Assembly (NCBI GenBank): GCA_016650445.1
Contig: JAENVS010000009.1
Location: forward strand, 1 to 46,564
DNA from: Frankiaceae bacterium
GTDB taxonomy: Bacteria > Actinomycetota > Actinomycetes > Mycobacteriales > SCTD01
Direction of reading: 5' to 3'
DNA: 46,564 nt
The notes beneath the pieces are model-generated. The model was not told the DNA's origin. It did not search any database and saw only the letters and a list, made by a program, of their open reading frames with translations. Shown here piece after piece: positions 7,765 through 17,626 of this stretch. The first letter of the stretch is position 1, and each line of letters opens with the position of its first letter. Made by a program: the position numbers and the translations under genes.

Positions 7765-8658
7765 TCATGACGTGATGAGCAGGATCTCCTGCGCCATCTG
7801 CGGCCAGAGCCGTCGCGGCAGGTCGTGACCCATGCCGGAGAAGCCCACGAACTTCGCGCCGCGGATGAGCCGGGCCAGCGCGATGCCGCCGCTGACCGAC
7901 ACGAGCGGGTCGTGCAGGCCGTGCATGACCAGCGTCGGCACCGAGATCTTGGTGAGCCCGCGGGTGCGGTTGGACTGCGCGATCACCGCGCCGAGCTGAC
8001 GCACGTAGCCCGCCGGGTCGTGAGCCCGGTCGTAGCTGCGGCCGGCCAGGTCGCGGACGTGCTCGGCGTCGAACAGGTCACCGCGCGACCCGATGACACC
8101 GAACGTCTCGACCGCGAGCTCCATGGCCGCCTCACGGTCCAGCGTGCCGCGCTTGCCGAGCAGCCGGGTGATGAGCTTCGGCCGGGCCTGGCCGACCAGA
8201 CGCGACCCGGTCGAGGTCATGATCAGGGTCTGGCTCAGGACCCGCTCCGGGCTGGCGAGTGTCGCGGTCTGCACGATGAACCCGCCCATCGACGCGCCGA
8301 CGAGGTGCGCCCGGTCGAGCCCGAGGGCGTCGAGCAGGCCGATGAGGTCGGCGGCCATGTCGTCCATCCGGTACGCCGGCTTCTTGCGGCGCAGGATGAT
8401 GTCCTTGACGTCCGGACCGTGCGTCCCCCGCAGGTGGGTCGACAGCCCGACGTCGCGGTTGTCGTAGCGGACGACGTACCGCCCTCCCTCCGCGATCTGC
8501 TCGCAGAGGGCGTCCGGCCACGCGAGCATCTGCGTGCCGAGGCCCATGACGAGGACTACCGGCGGGGCACCGGCGTCGCCGAAGGTCTCGTAGGCGATCT
8601 CGATCCCGTTGGCGGGGACCGTGCGGGTCGGGTGGCTGTGCAGGGGCGTCGTCGTCAC
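7765..8658 (-). CDS. Alpha/beta-fold hydrolase
   Basis: A 297-residue alpha/beta hydrolase. The oxyanion region is VLVMGLGTQ (about 35-43), the nucleophile elbow is GASMGG, the acid is in HGLHDPLV and the catalytic histidine is in the late GHD motif. The N-terminal YETFGD and the YDNRDVGLS segment place it near the group of putative hydrolases/lipases seen beside PHB- or lipid-related genes in actinomycetes. It is convergent with the ceramidase-like gene, with stops only 6 bases apart, and probably forms one unit with the gene upstream at 8681-9253 (22-base gap). The substrate is unknown. Confidence 0.85.
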   Translation of the reverse strand: MTTTPLHSHPTRTVPANGIEIAYETFGDAGAPPVVLVMGLGTQMLAWPDALCEQIAEGGRYVVRYDNRDVGLSTHLRGTHGPDVKDIILRRKKPAYRMDDMAADLIGLLDALGLDRAHLVGASMGGFIVQTATLASPERVLSQTLIMTSTGSRLVGQARPKLITRLLGKRGTLDREAAMELAVETFGVIGSRGDLFDAEHVRDLAGRSYDRAHDPAGYVRQLGAVIAQSNRTRGLTKISVPTLVMHGLHDPLVSVSGGIALARLIRGAKFVGFSGMGHDLPRRLWPQMAQEILLITS

Positions 8659-8680
8659 GCCACGAGCCTACGTATCCGCG

Positions 8681-9253
8681 TCAGCGGCCCCGGCGCAGGA
8701 GGCCCTTCTTCGCAGCGGCCTTGACGCTGTCGGCGGCGGCGGCCGCCGGCCCGGCGATCAGGTTGCCAGGAGGCGTGTCCGGAGCCTTGGGGTGCGGCTG
8801 CTTCGGCGAGATCGCCTTGGCCTTCTCCATCGTCTCGCCGAGGACCTGCAGGTCCTTGCGCCCCATGGCCTCGCGCACCTTGGGGAACATGTCGGCTTCC
8901 TCTTCCTCGACGTGGTGGCGGACCATCTCGATGAGGACGGTCACCTTTGCGTCGAAGCGCTCGGCCTGCGGCGACATGTCCTTCAGCTCGGAGAGGGTCC
9001 ACTTCACGACGTGGTGCTCCTCGAGGCCCTCCAGGACGTCGTCGCTGATGTCGGGCGCCTGCTCCCGGATCGTCGGGTAGAAGTGCTGCTCCTCGATCGC
9101 CGCGTGGATGCTCAGCTCCTGGATGATCTTGTCGACCACGTCTCGCTTGGTCTTGTGCGCGCCGCTGGATGATCCGCCGAGCTTCTCGAACTGCTTGAAC
9201 AGCCTCTCGACGGTCTTGTGGTCGTTCTTCAGCAGGACGATGGCGTCAGGCAA
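8681..9253 (-). CDS. Hemerythrin HHE cation-binding domain protein
   Basis: A 190-residue protein whose first 150 residues form a four-helix hemerythrin/HHE bundle. The metal-binding motifs are visible in order: KNDHKTVE, the IHAAIEEQHFYP segment, a central EEHH pair and VRHHVEEEE with a following acidic cluster. The last 40 residues are Ala/Lys-rich and probably disordered. HHE proteins bind a di-iron centre and are linked to oxygen, NO or iron sensing and storage, but this member has no specific assignment. It is divergent from the acyl-CoA ligase gene, with a 155-base intergenic region holding both promoters; I see no clear motif there. Confidence 0.88.
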   Translation of the reverse strand: MPDAIVLLKNDHKTVERLFKQFEKLGGSSSGAHKTKRDVVDKIIQELSIHAAIEEQHFYPTIREQAPDISDDVLEGLEEHHVVKWTLSELKDMSPQAERFDAKVTVLIEMVRHHVEEEEADMFPKVREAMGRKDLQVLGETMEKAKAISPKQPHPKAPDTPPGNLIAGPAAAAADSVKAAAKKGLLRRGR

Positions 9254-9408
9254 GGGGTCCTCCGGGGTAGTCGGTCTCGCCTTCTCCCTACCCCGTTGTG
9301 GCCGGCTCGATCATGCTGGGCAGCCTGCGCTCGCCGCAGCCCGCTGTCCAGCGGCGTTCGGGTGACGTGGCACGGTGGTTGCCGGCGCACCCAGGGAAGG
9401 AGCACCAC

Positions 9409-10950
9409 GTGGTCGACCTCACTGCCGCTCGCGTCCTGGTCGGCTCGGGGCTGCTCAAGCCGGCCCGGCCCGACAAGCTGCTGGGGATGGTGCTCGCCGT
9501 GGCCCGGTGGGGCCTGACGCCGGCCACGGGCTACGCCGCGCAGGCCGCGCGGCAGCCTCGCAACCCGGCCATCGTCGACGACGAGGGCGTGCTGACCTGG
9601 CGCGAGGTTGACACCCGGACCGACCGCATCGCGGGCGAGCTGCGGGCCCGTGGCATCGCCGAGGGCGATGCCGTCGGCCTGCTGGCCCGCAACGGCCGGG
9701 GCTTCGTGGAGGCCACCACGGCGCTGTCGAAGTGCGGCGCCGACGTGCTCTACCTCAACACCGGGTCCGCCGGATCGCAGATCGACGAGGTGCTCACCCG
9801 CGAGAAGGCGACAGCCGTCATCCACGACGCCGAGTTCGCCGACCTGCTGGCAGCGGCCAGCCGCGGCCGGCTGGAGATCACGACCGAACAGCTCGCGCAG
9901 ATCGCGACCGAGCCCGGTCCCGGGGCACCGCCGAAACCGGCGCACGCCTCCCGCCAGGTCATCCTGACCAGCGGTACGACGGGTGCTCCGCGGGGCGCCG
10001 CCCGAAGCGGTGCCGGTCTCGACGACCTGGTCTCCTTCCTGTCGCGCATCCCGATGAAGGCGGACGGCACGACGGTCATCCCGTCGCCGGTGTTCCATGC
10101 CTGGGGGCTCGGGCACCTGTCGCTCGCGATGGTGCTCGGCTCGACCGTGGTGCTGCGGCGCAAGTTCGACCCCGCCCAGGTCCTCGCGGACATCCAGGAG
10201 CACAAGGCGACGGCACTGGTCGTCGTACCCGTGATGCTCGAGAAGCTGCTGCAGGCCGACCCCTCGGCGTACGACCTGTCGTCCTTGCAGATCATCGCCT
10301 CCAGCGGGAGCGCGCTGCCCGGCGAACTCGCAACGAAGACGCTCGAGGCGTTCGGGCCGGTGCTCTACAACCTCTACGGCTCGACCGAGGTGGCGTACGC
10401 CGCGGTGGCCACGCCGGCCGACCTCGCCGCCGACCCGAGGACAGCCGGGAAGGCACCGCACGGCGTGACCCTGCGCGTGGTCGACGAGAAGGGCAAGGAT
10501 GTCCCGCCGGGTGAGTCCGGGCGGATCTTCGTCGGCAGCGGGCTCGGGTTCGAGGGCTACACCGACGGATCTGACAAGGACCGCCTCGACGGCCTGATCG
10601 CCACCGGCGACCTGGGCACCCTCGACGAGGAGGGTCGCCTCACGGTGCTCGGCCGCGACGACGACATGGTCGTGATCGGCGGCGAGAACGTCTTCGTCGG
10701 CCAGGTCGAGGAGGCGCTGCTGTCACACGCGGCGGTCTCCGATGCAGCGGTCGTCGCGGTCGATGACCCGTCGTACGGCACGAAGCTCGTCGCCCACGTC
10801 GTGCTCTCGGCGAAGGCGGACGCGAAGGAGCTGCAGGAGCACGTGCGCGCGAAGCTGGCGCGGTTCGCCGTACCGCGGGAGGTCCAGATCCACGACGAGC
10901 TGCCGCGCAACACCACCGGGAAGGTCCTCAAGCGGGAGCTCAACTCTTGA
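9409..10950 (+). CDS. Fatty-acid/acyl-CoA ligase (AMP-binding enzyme)
   Basis: A 513-residue member of the ANL adenylating superfamily, which activates a carboxylic acid to acyl-AMP and then acyl-CoA. GTG 9409 is chosen because an AAGGAG ribosome site lies at 9397-9402; an in-frame ATG at 9298 lacks this. The P-loop is [11 protein letters not shown], with Arg where most family members have Lys. The A5 motif YGSTEV, the A7 TGD motif and the catalytic lysine in TGKVLKREL near the C-terminus are all present. The stop overlaps the TTG start of clpS, so it may be translationally coupled to that gene. Confidence 0.9.
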   Translation: MVDLTAARVLVGSGLLKPARPDKLLGMVLAVARWGLTPATGYAAQAARQPRNPAIVDDEGVLTWREVDTRTDRIAGELRARGIAEGDAVGLLARNGRGFVEATTALSKCGADVLYLNTGSAGSQIDEVLTREKATAVIHDAEFADLLAAASRGRLEITTEQLAQIATEPGPGAPPKPAHASRQVILTSGTTGAPRGAARSGAGLDDLVSFLSRIPMKADGTTVIPSPVFHAWGLGHLSLAMVLGSTVVLRRKFDPAQVLADIQEHKATALVVVPVMLEKLLQADPSAYDLSSLQIIASSGSALPGELATKTLEAFGPVLYNLYGSTEVAYAAVATPADLAADPRTAGKAPHGVTLRVVDEKGKDVPPGESGRIFVGSGLGFEGYTDGSDKDRLDGLIATGDLGTLDEEGRLTVLGRDDDMVVIGGENVFVGQVEEALLSHAAVSDAAVVAVDDPSYGTKLVAHVVLSAKADAKELQEHVRAKLARFAVPREVQIHDELPRNTTGKVLKRELNS

Positions 10951-11231
10951 CGGCGCCTGCGCAGCTGGACCAGCCGATCACGGACGACGACGTCACACCG
11001 GACCGGCCGTGGCTGACGATCGTCTGGAACGACCCGGTCAACCTGATGAGCTACGTGACCTTCGTGCTGATGGAGCTCTTCGGCTACCCGAGGGAGAAGG
11101 CCCACAAGCTCATGCTCGATGTGCACGAGAAGGGCAGGGCCGTCGTGTCGAACGGCACGCGCGAGCAGATGGAGAACGACGTCGCCCGGCTGCATGCCCG
11201 CGGGCTCTGGGCGACAGTGCAGCAGGACTGA
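10947..11231 (+). CDS. clpS: ATP-dependent Clp protease adaptor ClpS
   Basis: A 94-residue protein of standard ClpS length. A disordered N-terminal 20 residues precede the conserved core beginning [16 protein letters not shown], which carries the NDP motif that recognises N-degrons, then the long helix with [18 protein letters not shown] and a final strand. ClpS delivers proteins with destabilising N-terminal residues to ClpA/ClpC-ClpP. The TTG start overlaps the preceding stop, and the stop overlaps the ATG of the DUF2017 gene. Neighbouring clpS and DUF2017 genes are conserved in actinomycetes (Rv1331-Rv1332). Confidence 0.95.
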   Translation: MTAPAQLDQPITDDDVTPDRPWLTIVWNDPVNLMSYVTFVLMELFGYPREKAHKLMLDVHEKGRAVVSNGTREQMENDVARLHARGLWATVQQD

Positions 11232-11782
11232 TGCGCTTCAAGCGCTCGCGCCGCGGAGTCGAGGCCAAGATCGAGGCCGTCGAGGCGGCGGTGCTCGCGC
11301 AGTGCGCCGCCGAGCTGCTGGAGCTCCTCGGGTCAGGGGAGGAGGCGTCCGGGGACCCGCTGGAGGCGCTCGTCGGCCTGCCGCCCGGGGACGTCACCGC
11401 GCCGGATGACCCGGCACTGGCGCGGCTCTTCCCGGCCGCCTACCCCGACGACGACGCGGCGGCGACCGAGTTCCGGCGGTACACCGAGTCCGATCTGCGC
11501 GCGGGCAAGCGGTCCGCGGCGTTCGAGGCTGTCGCCACGCTGACCCCGCTGCTCGAGGCCGGCGGCAAGCTCGTCCTCGACCGTGACCAGGCGGAGGCCT
11601 GGCTGTCGTGGCTGAACGACATCCGGCTGGTGCTCGGGACCCGCCTCGACGTGACGGAGGACACCGACGTCGAGGACGTCGCCCCGGACGACCCGCGGCG
11701 GGACGTGTTCGAGGTCTACGGGTGGCTCGGCTGGCTCCAGGAGTCGTTGCTCTCGTGCCTGGACCCGCGCTCACTAACCTGA
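11231..11782 (+). CDS. DUF2017 family protein (Rv1332-like)
   Basis: A 183-residue, strongly acidic, helix-rich protein with no signal peptide. ATG 11231 overlaps the clpS stop by one base (TGATG). The pattern F..YTE.DLR..K...L, a long helical middle and the terminal segment WLSWLNDIRLVLGTRLDV then YGWLGWLQESL are those of the actinobacterial DUF2017 family. In M. tuberculosis its homologue is the neighbour of clpS and precedes mec. Function is unknown; the conserved coupling suggests a role with the ClpS adaptor or the proteolysis system, which is inference. Confidence 0.85.
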   Translation: MRFKRSRRGVEAKIEAVEAAVLAQCAAELLELLGSGEEASGDPLEALVGLPPGDVTAPDDPALARLFPAAYPDDDAAATEFRRYTESDLRAGKRSAAFEAVATLTPLLEAGGKLVLDRDQAEAWLSWLNDIRLVLGTRLDVTEDTDVEDVAPDDPRRDVFEVYGWLGWLQESLLSCLDPRSLT

Positions 11783-11787
11783 AGCGC

Positions 11788-12186
11788 GTGCTGACCCTCC
11801 CGCGCGCGATGCTCGACGCGATCGTCGCGCACGCCCGCCGCGACCACCCGGACGAGTGCTGCGGGGTGGTCGCCGGTCGTGACGGCACCGCAACCCGGAT
11901 GTTCGAGATGGAGAACGCGGAGCGGTCGCCCACCGGCTTCACGTTCGACAGCGCCGAGTGGTTGAAGGTCTACCGCGACATCGACGACGCCGACGAGGAG
12001 CTGCTCGTCGTCTACCACTCGCACACGATGACCGAGGCCTACCCGTCCCGCACCGACATCCGCTGGTCGGTGAACACGCCGGGGACCTCGTGGCTGCTGG
12101 TCTCGACGCGCGAGCCCGCCGACGAGATCCGGTCGTTCCGGATCGAGGCCGGCGAGGTCTCCGAGGAGGAGATCCGGGTCACGTGA
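11788..12186 (+). CDS. mec: CysO-cysteine peptidase (JAMM/MPN+ metalloprotease)
   Basis: A 132-residue Zn-dependent MPN+/JAMM peptidase. The motif HSHTMTEAYPSRTD gives the H-x-H-x7-S-x2-D zinc signature, and the upstream Glu lies in ECCGVVAG. In M. tuberculosis, Mec (Rv1334) cleaves cysteine from the CysO-Cys adduct made by CysM. The GTG start at 11788 is 5 bases after the DUF2017 stop; a frame open further upstream overlaps DUF2017 and is rejected. It is followed by cysO and cysM, forming the sulfide-carrier-protein route to cysteine. Confidence 0.93.
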   Translation: MLTLPRAMLDAIVAHARRDHPDECCGVVAGRDGTATRMFEMENAERSPTGFTFDSAEWLKVYRDIDDADEELLVVYHSHTMTEAYPSRTDIRWSVNTPGTSWLLVSTREPADEIRSFRIEAGEVSEEEIRVT

Positions 12187-12262
12187 CCCGGAATGCACCG
12201 CTGTCCGGCGTCTGTTGGACCATGTAAGCCACACACCACGCTCAGGAAGGCCCACCCACCCC

Positions 12263-13502
<1,240 letters not shown>

Positions 13503-13510
13503 CCGGGGGC

Positions 13511-13921
13511 CTAGCTCTCGACGTAGGCCGGGCGCTTGAAGGGGTCGGGGGCGGGAGCCGGCGCGAGGTCGGCCCGCGGGCAGGTCGCCAGCGTCAGGCC
13601 GGCGTGCAGGAGCAGCTCGTTGCAGACGCCCTCGACGGTCATCCCGGCCTGGACGCCCTCGTCGGTGAGGCTCACGCGGAAGATCGTGACGTCGTACTTG
13701 TCCCACGTGACGTGGATGGTGCCGAGGAGCACGGAGCTGCCGCGCATCCCGCCGGCGCCGTTGAACGGCCCGCTGAAGCGCTTGAAGTAACCGATGTCGT
13801 GGGCCCAGACCCCGCCGTGCGTCACGTCGTGGACAGCCACCCATGCCATCAGCTGCCGGGCAGCGTGCTCCGGCACGATGGCCGACGGCCGAATGACCCG
13901 GTTGGTCTCCACGGCGGACAT
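13511..13921 (-). CDS. Hypothetical protein inserted between cysM and murI
   Basis: A roughly 136-residue protein on the opposite strand to its neighbours. ATG 13921 is one choice; a GTG start at 13957 would add 12 residues. It is soluble, with a helix-rich start, a Gly-rich middle (GPFNGAGGMRGSSV), then predicted beta-strands (IHVTWDKYDVTIFRVSL) and a Pro/Ala-rich C-terminus. I do not recognise a family. In the M. tuberculosis locus this position holds a rhomboid-type membrane protein (Rv1337), which this is not. Its stop lies 8 bases from that of cysM. Confidence 0.65.
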   Translation of the reverse strand: MSAVETNRVIRPSAIVPEHAARQLMAWVAVHDVTHGGVWAHDIGYFKRFSGPFNGAGGMRGSSVLLGTIHVTWDKYDVTIFRVSLTDEGVQAGMTVEGVCNELLLHAGLTLATCPRADLAPAPAPDPFKRPAYVES

Positions 13922-13986
13922 GCCTGTTTCATCGGCTCCACAGGCGGCGATCTTCACTGAACCGGCCCACGTCTTAGTGTTGTCCC

Positions 13987-14799
13987 GTGAGGAATGACGC
14001 GCCGATCGGGGTCTTCGACTCCGGCGTCGGGGGACTCACGGTCGCGCGCGCGCTGCTCGACCAGCTTCCCAGCGAGCCGATCGTGTACGTCGGGGACACT
14101 GCGCACGGGCCGTACGGCCCGCTCCCGATCGCGGACGTACGTCGGCACGCGCTGGCCGCAATGGACGGTCTGGTGGCCCAGGGCGTCAAGCTCCTGGTGA
14201 TCGCCTGCAACAGCGCCAGCAGCGCCTGCCTGCGCGACGCCCGCGAGCGGTACGACGTCCCCGTCATCGAGGTCATCCAGCCGGCCGTTCGCCGCGCGGT
14301 GGCCGCGACCCGTAACGGCCGGGTCGGGCTGATCGCCACCGAGGTCACGGTCGCGAGCCGGGCGTACGACGACGCCTTCGCCGCTGCCCCTCAGGTCAGC
14401 CTCACCAGCGCGGCGTGCCCCCGCTTCGTCGACTTCGTCGAGCGCGGCGTCACCACCGGCCGCCAGCTGCTGCAGCTCGCCACCCACTACCTGGAGCCGG
14501 TGGTGGGCGCCGACGTAGACACCCTCGTCCTGGGATGCACCCATTACCCGCTGCTGACGGGCATGATCAGCCTCGTCGTCGGCGAGGAGGTCACCTTGGT
14601 CAGCAGCGCGGAGGAGACCGCGAAGGACGTCTACCGCGTGCTGGTCCAGGAGGGTCTGGACCGCGACGAGGGGGCCCCACCGCCGGTGCACCGCTTTCTG
14701 TCCACCGGTGACGCGGAGCCGTTCACGCGCCTGGGTCGGCGCTTCCTCGGCCCCGAGGTCGGGACGGTCGGGCGGCTGGGGGAGCGGCTGTGCAGCTGA
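13987..14799 (+). CDS. murI: Glutamate racemase
   Basis: A 270-residue enzyme that converts L-glutamate to D-glutamate for peptidoglycan. It starts at GTG with [15 protein letters not shown], the family signature. The two catalytic cysteines lie in IACNSASSA and in LGCTHYPLL. Length is standard. The 3' end overlaps the start of the metallo-beta-lactamase-fold gene by ten bases, a coupling kept in mycobacteria (murI-Rv1339). Confidence 0.95.
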   Translation: MRNDAPIGVFDSGVGGLTVARALLDQLPSEPIVYVGDTAHGPYGPLPIADVRRHALAAMDGLVAQGVKLLVIACNSASSACLRDARERYDVPVIEVIQPAVRRAVAATRNGRVGLIATEVTVASRAYDDAFAAAPQVSLTSAACPRFVDFVERGVTTGRQLLQLATHYLEPVVGADVDTLVLGCTHYPLLTGMISLVVGEEVTLVSSAEETAKDVYRVLVQEGLDRDEGAPPPVHRFLSTGDAEPFTRLGRRFLGPEVGTVGRLGERLCS

Positions 14800-15533
14800 C
14801 CGTGCTCGGCTGTGCCGGGACCTTTCCCGGCCCCGACTCCCCCTGCTCGAGCTACCTCGTGGAGCACGACGGGTTCCGGCTGGTCGTCGACATGGGCGGC
14901 GGGTCGCTCGGTCAGCTCCAGAGGCACATCGGGCTGCTCGACATCGACGCCGTCTACATCTCGCACCTGCACGCCGACCACTGCATCGACCTCGTCGCCT
15001 ACTCCTACGCCCGGCGCTACCACCCCGACGGACTGCCGCCGCGGCTGCCGGTGTACGGCCCGCAGGGCACGTGCGGTCGCATCTGCGGCGCCTTCGACAG
15101 CCCGCCGATGGACGACCTCCTCGACGTCTTCGACTTCCATGAGGTGCCGGTCGGCACGATGACCATCGGCCCCTTCGAGGTGACGAGCGCGCTGACCAAT
15201 CACCCCGTCGAGTGCCACGGACTGCGCATCACGGCGGGCGGCCGGTCGCTGGCCTACTCGGCCGACACCGGTCGCAGCGATGCGTTGGTCGAGCTCGCCC
15301 GCGACGCCGACCTGTTCCTGTGCGAGGCGTCCTGGGAGCACGGTGACCAGCCGGAAGGCGTGCACCTGTCCGGTCGCGAGGCCGGTGAGCACGCCACGCG
15401 CGCCGGTGCTCGCAGCCTGCTGCTGACGCACCTGGTCGCCTGGTGCGACGCGGAGGCGATCCGCGCGGAGGCCAAGGCGGCGTACGACGGTGAGCTCGAC
15501 GTCGCGCAGTGCGGCCGGACGTACGACATCTAG
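14790..15533 (+). CDS. MBL-fold hydrolase, Rv1339-like (atypical cyclic nucleotide phosphodiesterase)
   Basis: A 247-residue metallo-beta-lactamase-fold protein. The metal motif is SHLHADHC (about 50-57), with later histidines in TNHPVECHG, Asp in SADTG and a late THLV histidine. The beginning [15 protein letters not shown] is that of the Rv1339 group; Rv1339 has been described as a cAMP phosphodiesterase that affects envelope permeability and drug tolerance. It overlaps murI by ten bases and sits in the same order as the mycobacterial operon. The exact substrate here is inferred from homology. Confidence 0.85.
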   Translation: MQLTVLGCAGTFPGPDSPCSSYLVEHDGFRLVVDMGGGSLGQLQRHIGLLDIDAVYISHLHADHCIDLVAYSYARRYHPDGLPPRLPVYGPQGTCGRICGAFDSPPMDDLLDVFDFHEVPVGTMTIGPFEVTSALTNHPVECHGLRITAGGRSLAYSADTGRSDALVELARDADLFLCEASWEHGDQPEGVHLSGREAGEHATRAGARSLLLTHLVAWCDAEAIRAEAKAAYDGELDVAQCGRTYDI

Positions 15534-15567
15534 AAGTGGCGCTGCTGCAGCGAACAAGACCGGCATC

Positions 15568-16260
15568 GTGACGGGGCTTCAGGACGACGTCCTCGAGGAC
15601 CTCGCGGAGGCGGTCAACTACCGGCGCTGGCTCGTGTCGCTCGCCACGCCGCATCTCGGGAACGACCCGCTCGAGGTCGGCAGCGGCATCGGGCTGTACG
15701 CCGAGGAGTGGCGCGCGGCGGGTGTGTCGCGGCTGACGGTCAGCGAGGCCGACCCGTCACGTCTTGCCGCACTTCGTGAGCGCTTCCGCGAGGACGCCGC
15801 CGTGGTCGTGCGCGAGCTCATCGTCCCGGTCGCCGAGCAGGCGGCGTACTCCAGCGTCGCGGCGTACAACGTGCTCGAGCACATCGCGGACGACCGCGTT
15901 GCGCTCGCCGGGTTGCGCGACTTGGTGCGGCCGGGCGGTCTCGTCGTCGTGCTGGTGCCGGCGTTCCCGTCGGCGATGAGCCGCTTCGACCGCGACATCG
16001 GACATCACCGCCGCTACCGGAAGCGGTCGCTGCGTGCGGTCGCAGCGGGAGCGGGTCTCGAGGTGGAGGTGCTCAAGCACGTCAACTGCGTCGGCCTGCT
16101 CGGCTGGTACGTCGTGATGAAGCTCCTGCGCGGTCGACCACGGGCTGGTGCGCTGCTGACGGCGTACGACCGCTTGTTCGTGCCGGTGCTGCGGCGGATC
16201 GAGGCGCGCTGGGAGCCGCCGTTCGGTCAGTCGCTGCTCCTCGTCGCGCGCCGCCTCTGA
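15568..16260 (+). CDS. Class I SAM-dependent methyltransferase
   Basis: A 230-residue methyltransferase. GTG 15568 is taken as start, 34 bases after the MBL gene. Motif I is [10 protein letters not shown], motif II has the acidic residue in SEADPS, motif IV is NVLEHIADD, and the post-motif region has [14 protein letters not shown]. The segment [12 protein letters not shown] then a bulky hydrophobic region ([11 protein letters not shown]) resembles methyltransferases acting on polyisoprenoid or envelope substrates. It interrupts the usual Rv1339-rph order, so it is an addition to the core operon. The substrate is unknown. Confidence 0.82.
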   Translation: MTGLQDDVLEDLAEAVNYRRWLVSLATPHLGNDPLEVGSGIGLYAEEWRAAGVSRLTVSEADPSRLAALRERFREDAAVVVRELIVPVAEQAAYSSVAAYNVLEHIADDRVALAGLRDLVRPGGLVVVLVPAFPSAMSRFDRDIGHHRRYRKRSLRAVAAGAGLEVEVLKHVNCVGLLGWYVVMKLLRGRPRAGALLTAYDRLFVPVLRRIEARWEPPFGQSLLLVARRL

Positions 16261-16282
16261 CGTCGCCGGTAGCCTCCGTCGG

Positions 16283-17026
16283 GTGACTCGCCCCGACGGC
16301 CGCGCGGCCGACCAGCTTCGTCCGATCTCCATCACCCGCGGCTGGCTGGACCACGCCGAGGGGTCGTGCCTGATCGAGTTCGGCGGGACGCGGGTGCTCG
16401 TGGCGGCCAGCGCCACCGAAGGCGTGCCGCGTTGGCGCAAGGGGTCGGGGCTCGGGTGGGTGACTGCGGAGTACGCGATGCTGCCGCGCGCCACGCACAC
16501 GCGCAGCGACCGCGAGTCCGTGCGCGGCAAGATCGGCGGCCGCACGCACGAGATCAGCCGGCTGATCGGTCGCAGCCTGCGCGCATCGATCGACCTCGCG
16601 CAGCTCGGTGAGAACACGATCGCGATCGACTGCGACGTGCTGCAGGCCGACGGCGGGACGCGCACGGCGGCGATCACCGGTGCCTACGTCGCCCTCGCCG
16701 ATGCATGCGCGTTCCTGAAGCGGCCGCAGGCGATCGTGCGCAGCGTCGCTGCCGTCAGCGTCGGCATCGTCGACGGCGAGCCGCGGCTCGACCTGCCCTA
16801 CGTCGAGGACGTGGCGGCCGACACCGACATGAACGTCGTCGTGACCGGCGACGGGGCGCTGATCGAGGTGCAGGGAACGGCTGAGGGCGAGCCGTTCTCG
16901 CGGGCCGAGCTCGACGCGCTGCTCGACCTCGCGCTCGCGGGCTGCGCGTCGCTCGCGGCGTTGCAGAAGTCGGCGCTCGCCGAGCCGCTGCGCGTCAAGC
17001 ACACCGGCGACGCCACGTCCCTATGA
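16283..17026 (+). CDS. rph: Ribonuclease PH
   Basis: A 247-residue phosphorolytic 3'-5' exoribonuclease that trims tRNA 3' ends. The GTG start is 22 bases after the methyltransferase stop. It begins [14 protein letters not shown], then has [15 protein letters not shown], the [17 protein letters not shown] phosphate/RNA-binding motif and [19 protein letters not shown], all diagnostic. Its end overlaps rdgB (ATGA), so the two are translationally coupled, as in mycobacteria (Rv1340-Rv1341). Confidence 0.96.
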   Translation: MTRPDGRAADQLRPISITRGWLDHAEGSCLIEFGGTRVLVAASATEGVPRWRKGSGLGWVTAEYAMLPRATHTRSDRESVRGKIGGRTHEISRLIGRSLRASIDLAQLGENTIAIDCDVLQADGGTRTAAITGAYVALADACAFLKRPQAIVRSVAAVSVGIVDGEPRLDLPYVEDVAADTDMNVVVTGDGALIEVQGTAEGEPFSRAELDALLDLALAGCASLAALQKSALAEPLRVKHTGDATSL

Positions 17027-17613
17027 CAGTCGTCCTCGCCACCCGGAACCCCGGGAAGATCGAGGAGCTGCGGCGGATCCTCGCGCCGTACGGGATCGAG
17101 CTCGTCGGGCTGAAGCCGGACTTCGAGCCGGGGCCGGAGACGGCCCCTGACTTCGCCGGCAACGCACTCACCAAGGCGCGCGAGGCCGCGGCGCACACCG
17201 GCCTGCCGTGCGTGGCCGACGACAGCGGTCTTGCCGTCGACGCGCTGAACGGGATGCCGGGGGTCCTGTCGGCGCGATGGGCCGGCCGGCACGGCGACGA
17301 CCTCGCCAACCTCGAGCTGCTGCTCGGCCAGATCGCCGATGTGCCGGACGAGCGGCGTACCGCTCGCTTCGTCTGTGCGGCGGCGGCCTTCCTACCGGAC
17401 GGACGCGAGCTCGTCGTCGAGGAGACGATGGAGGGACGCATCATCGACGCGCCACGGGGGACCAACGGCTTCGGCTACGACCCGATCTTCGTACCGGACG
17501 GCGAGACGCGGACGAGCGCCGAGCTGACGTCTGCCGAGAAGGACGCGATCAGTCACCGCGGCAAGGCCTTCCGCGCGCTCGCGCCGCTGCTCGCCGAGGC
17601 TCTGCGCGGGTAG
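17023..17613 (+). CDS. rdgB: dITP/XTP pyrophosphatase (HAM1/RdgB family)
   Basis: A 196-residue house-cleaning enzyme that hydrolyses dITP, ITP and XTP to the monophosphates, keeping deaminated purines out of DNA and RNA. It begins [13 protein letters not shown] (family SxNxxK-type entry), has the [11 protein letters not shown] motif with catalytic acid residues, the SARWAG loop and the C-terminal [11 protein letters not shown] and SHRGKA motifs. The ATG overlaps rph by four bases. It ends 13 bases from the convergent glycosyltransferase gene. Confidence 0.96.
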   Translation: MTVVLATRNPGKIEELRRILAPYGIELVGLKPDFEPGPETAPDFAGNALTKAREAAAHTGLPCVADDSGLAVDALNGMPGVLSARWAGRHGDDLANLELLLGQIADVPDERRTARFVCAAAAFLPDGRELVVEETMEGRIIDAPRGTNGFGYDPIFVPDGETRTSAELTSAEKDAISHRGKAFRALAPLLAEALRG

Positions 17614-17626
17614 CGGGTCGGCCGAC

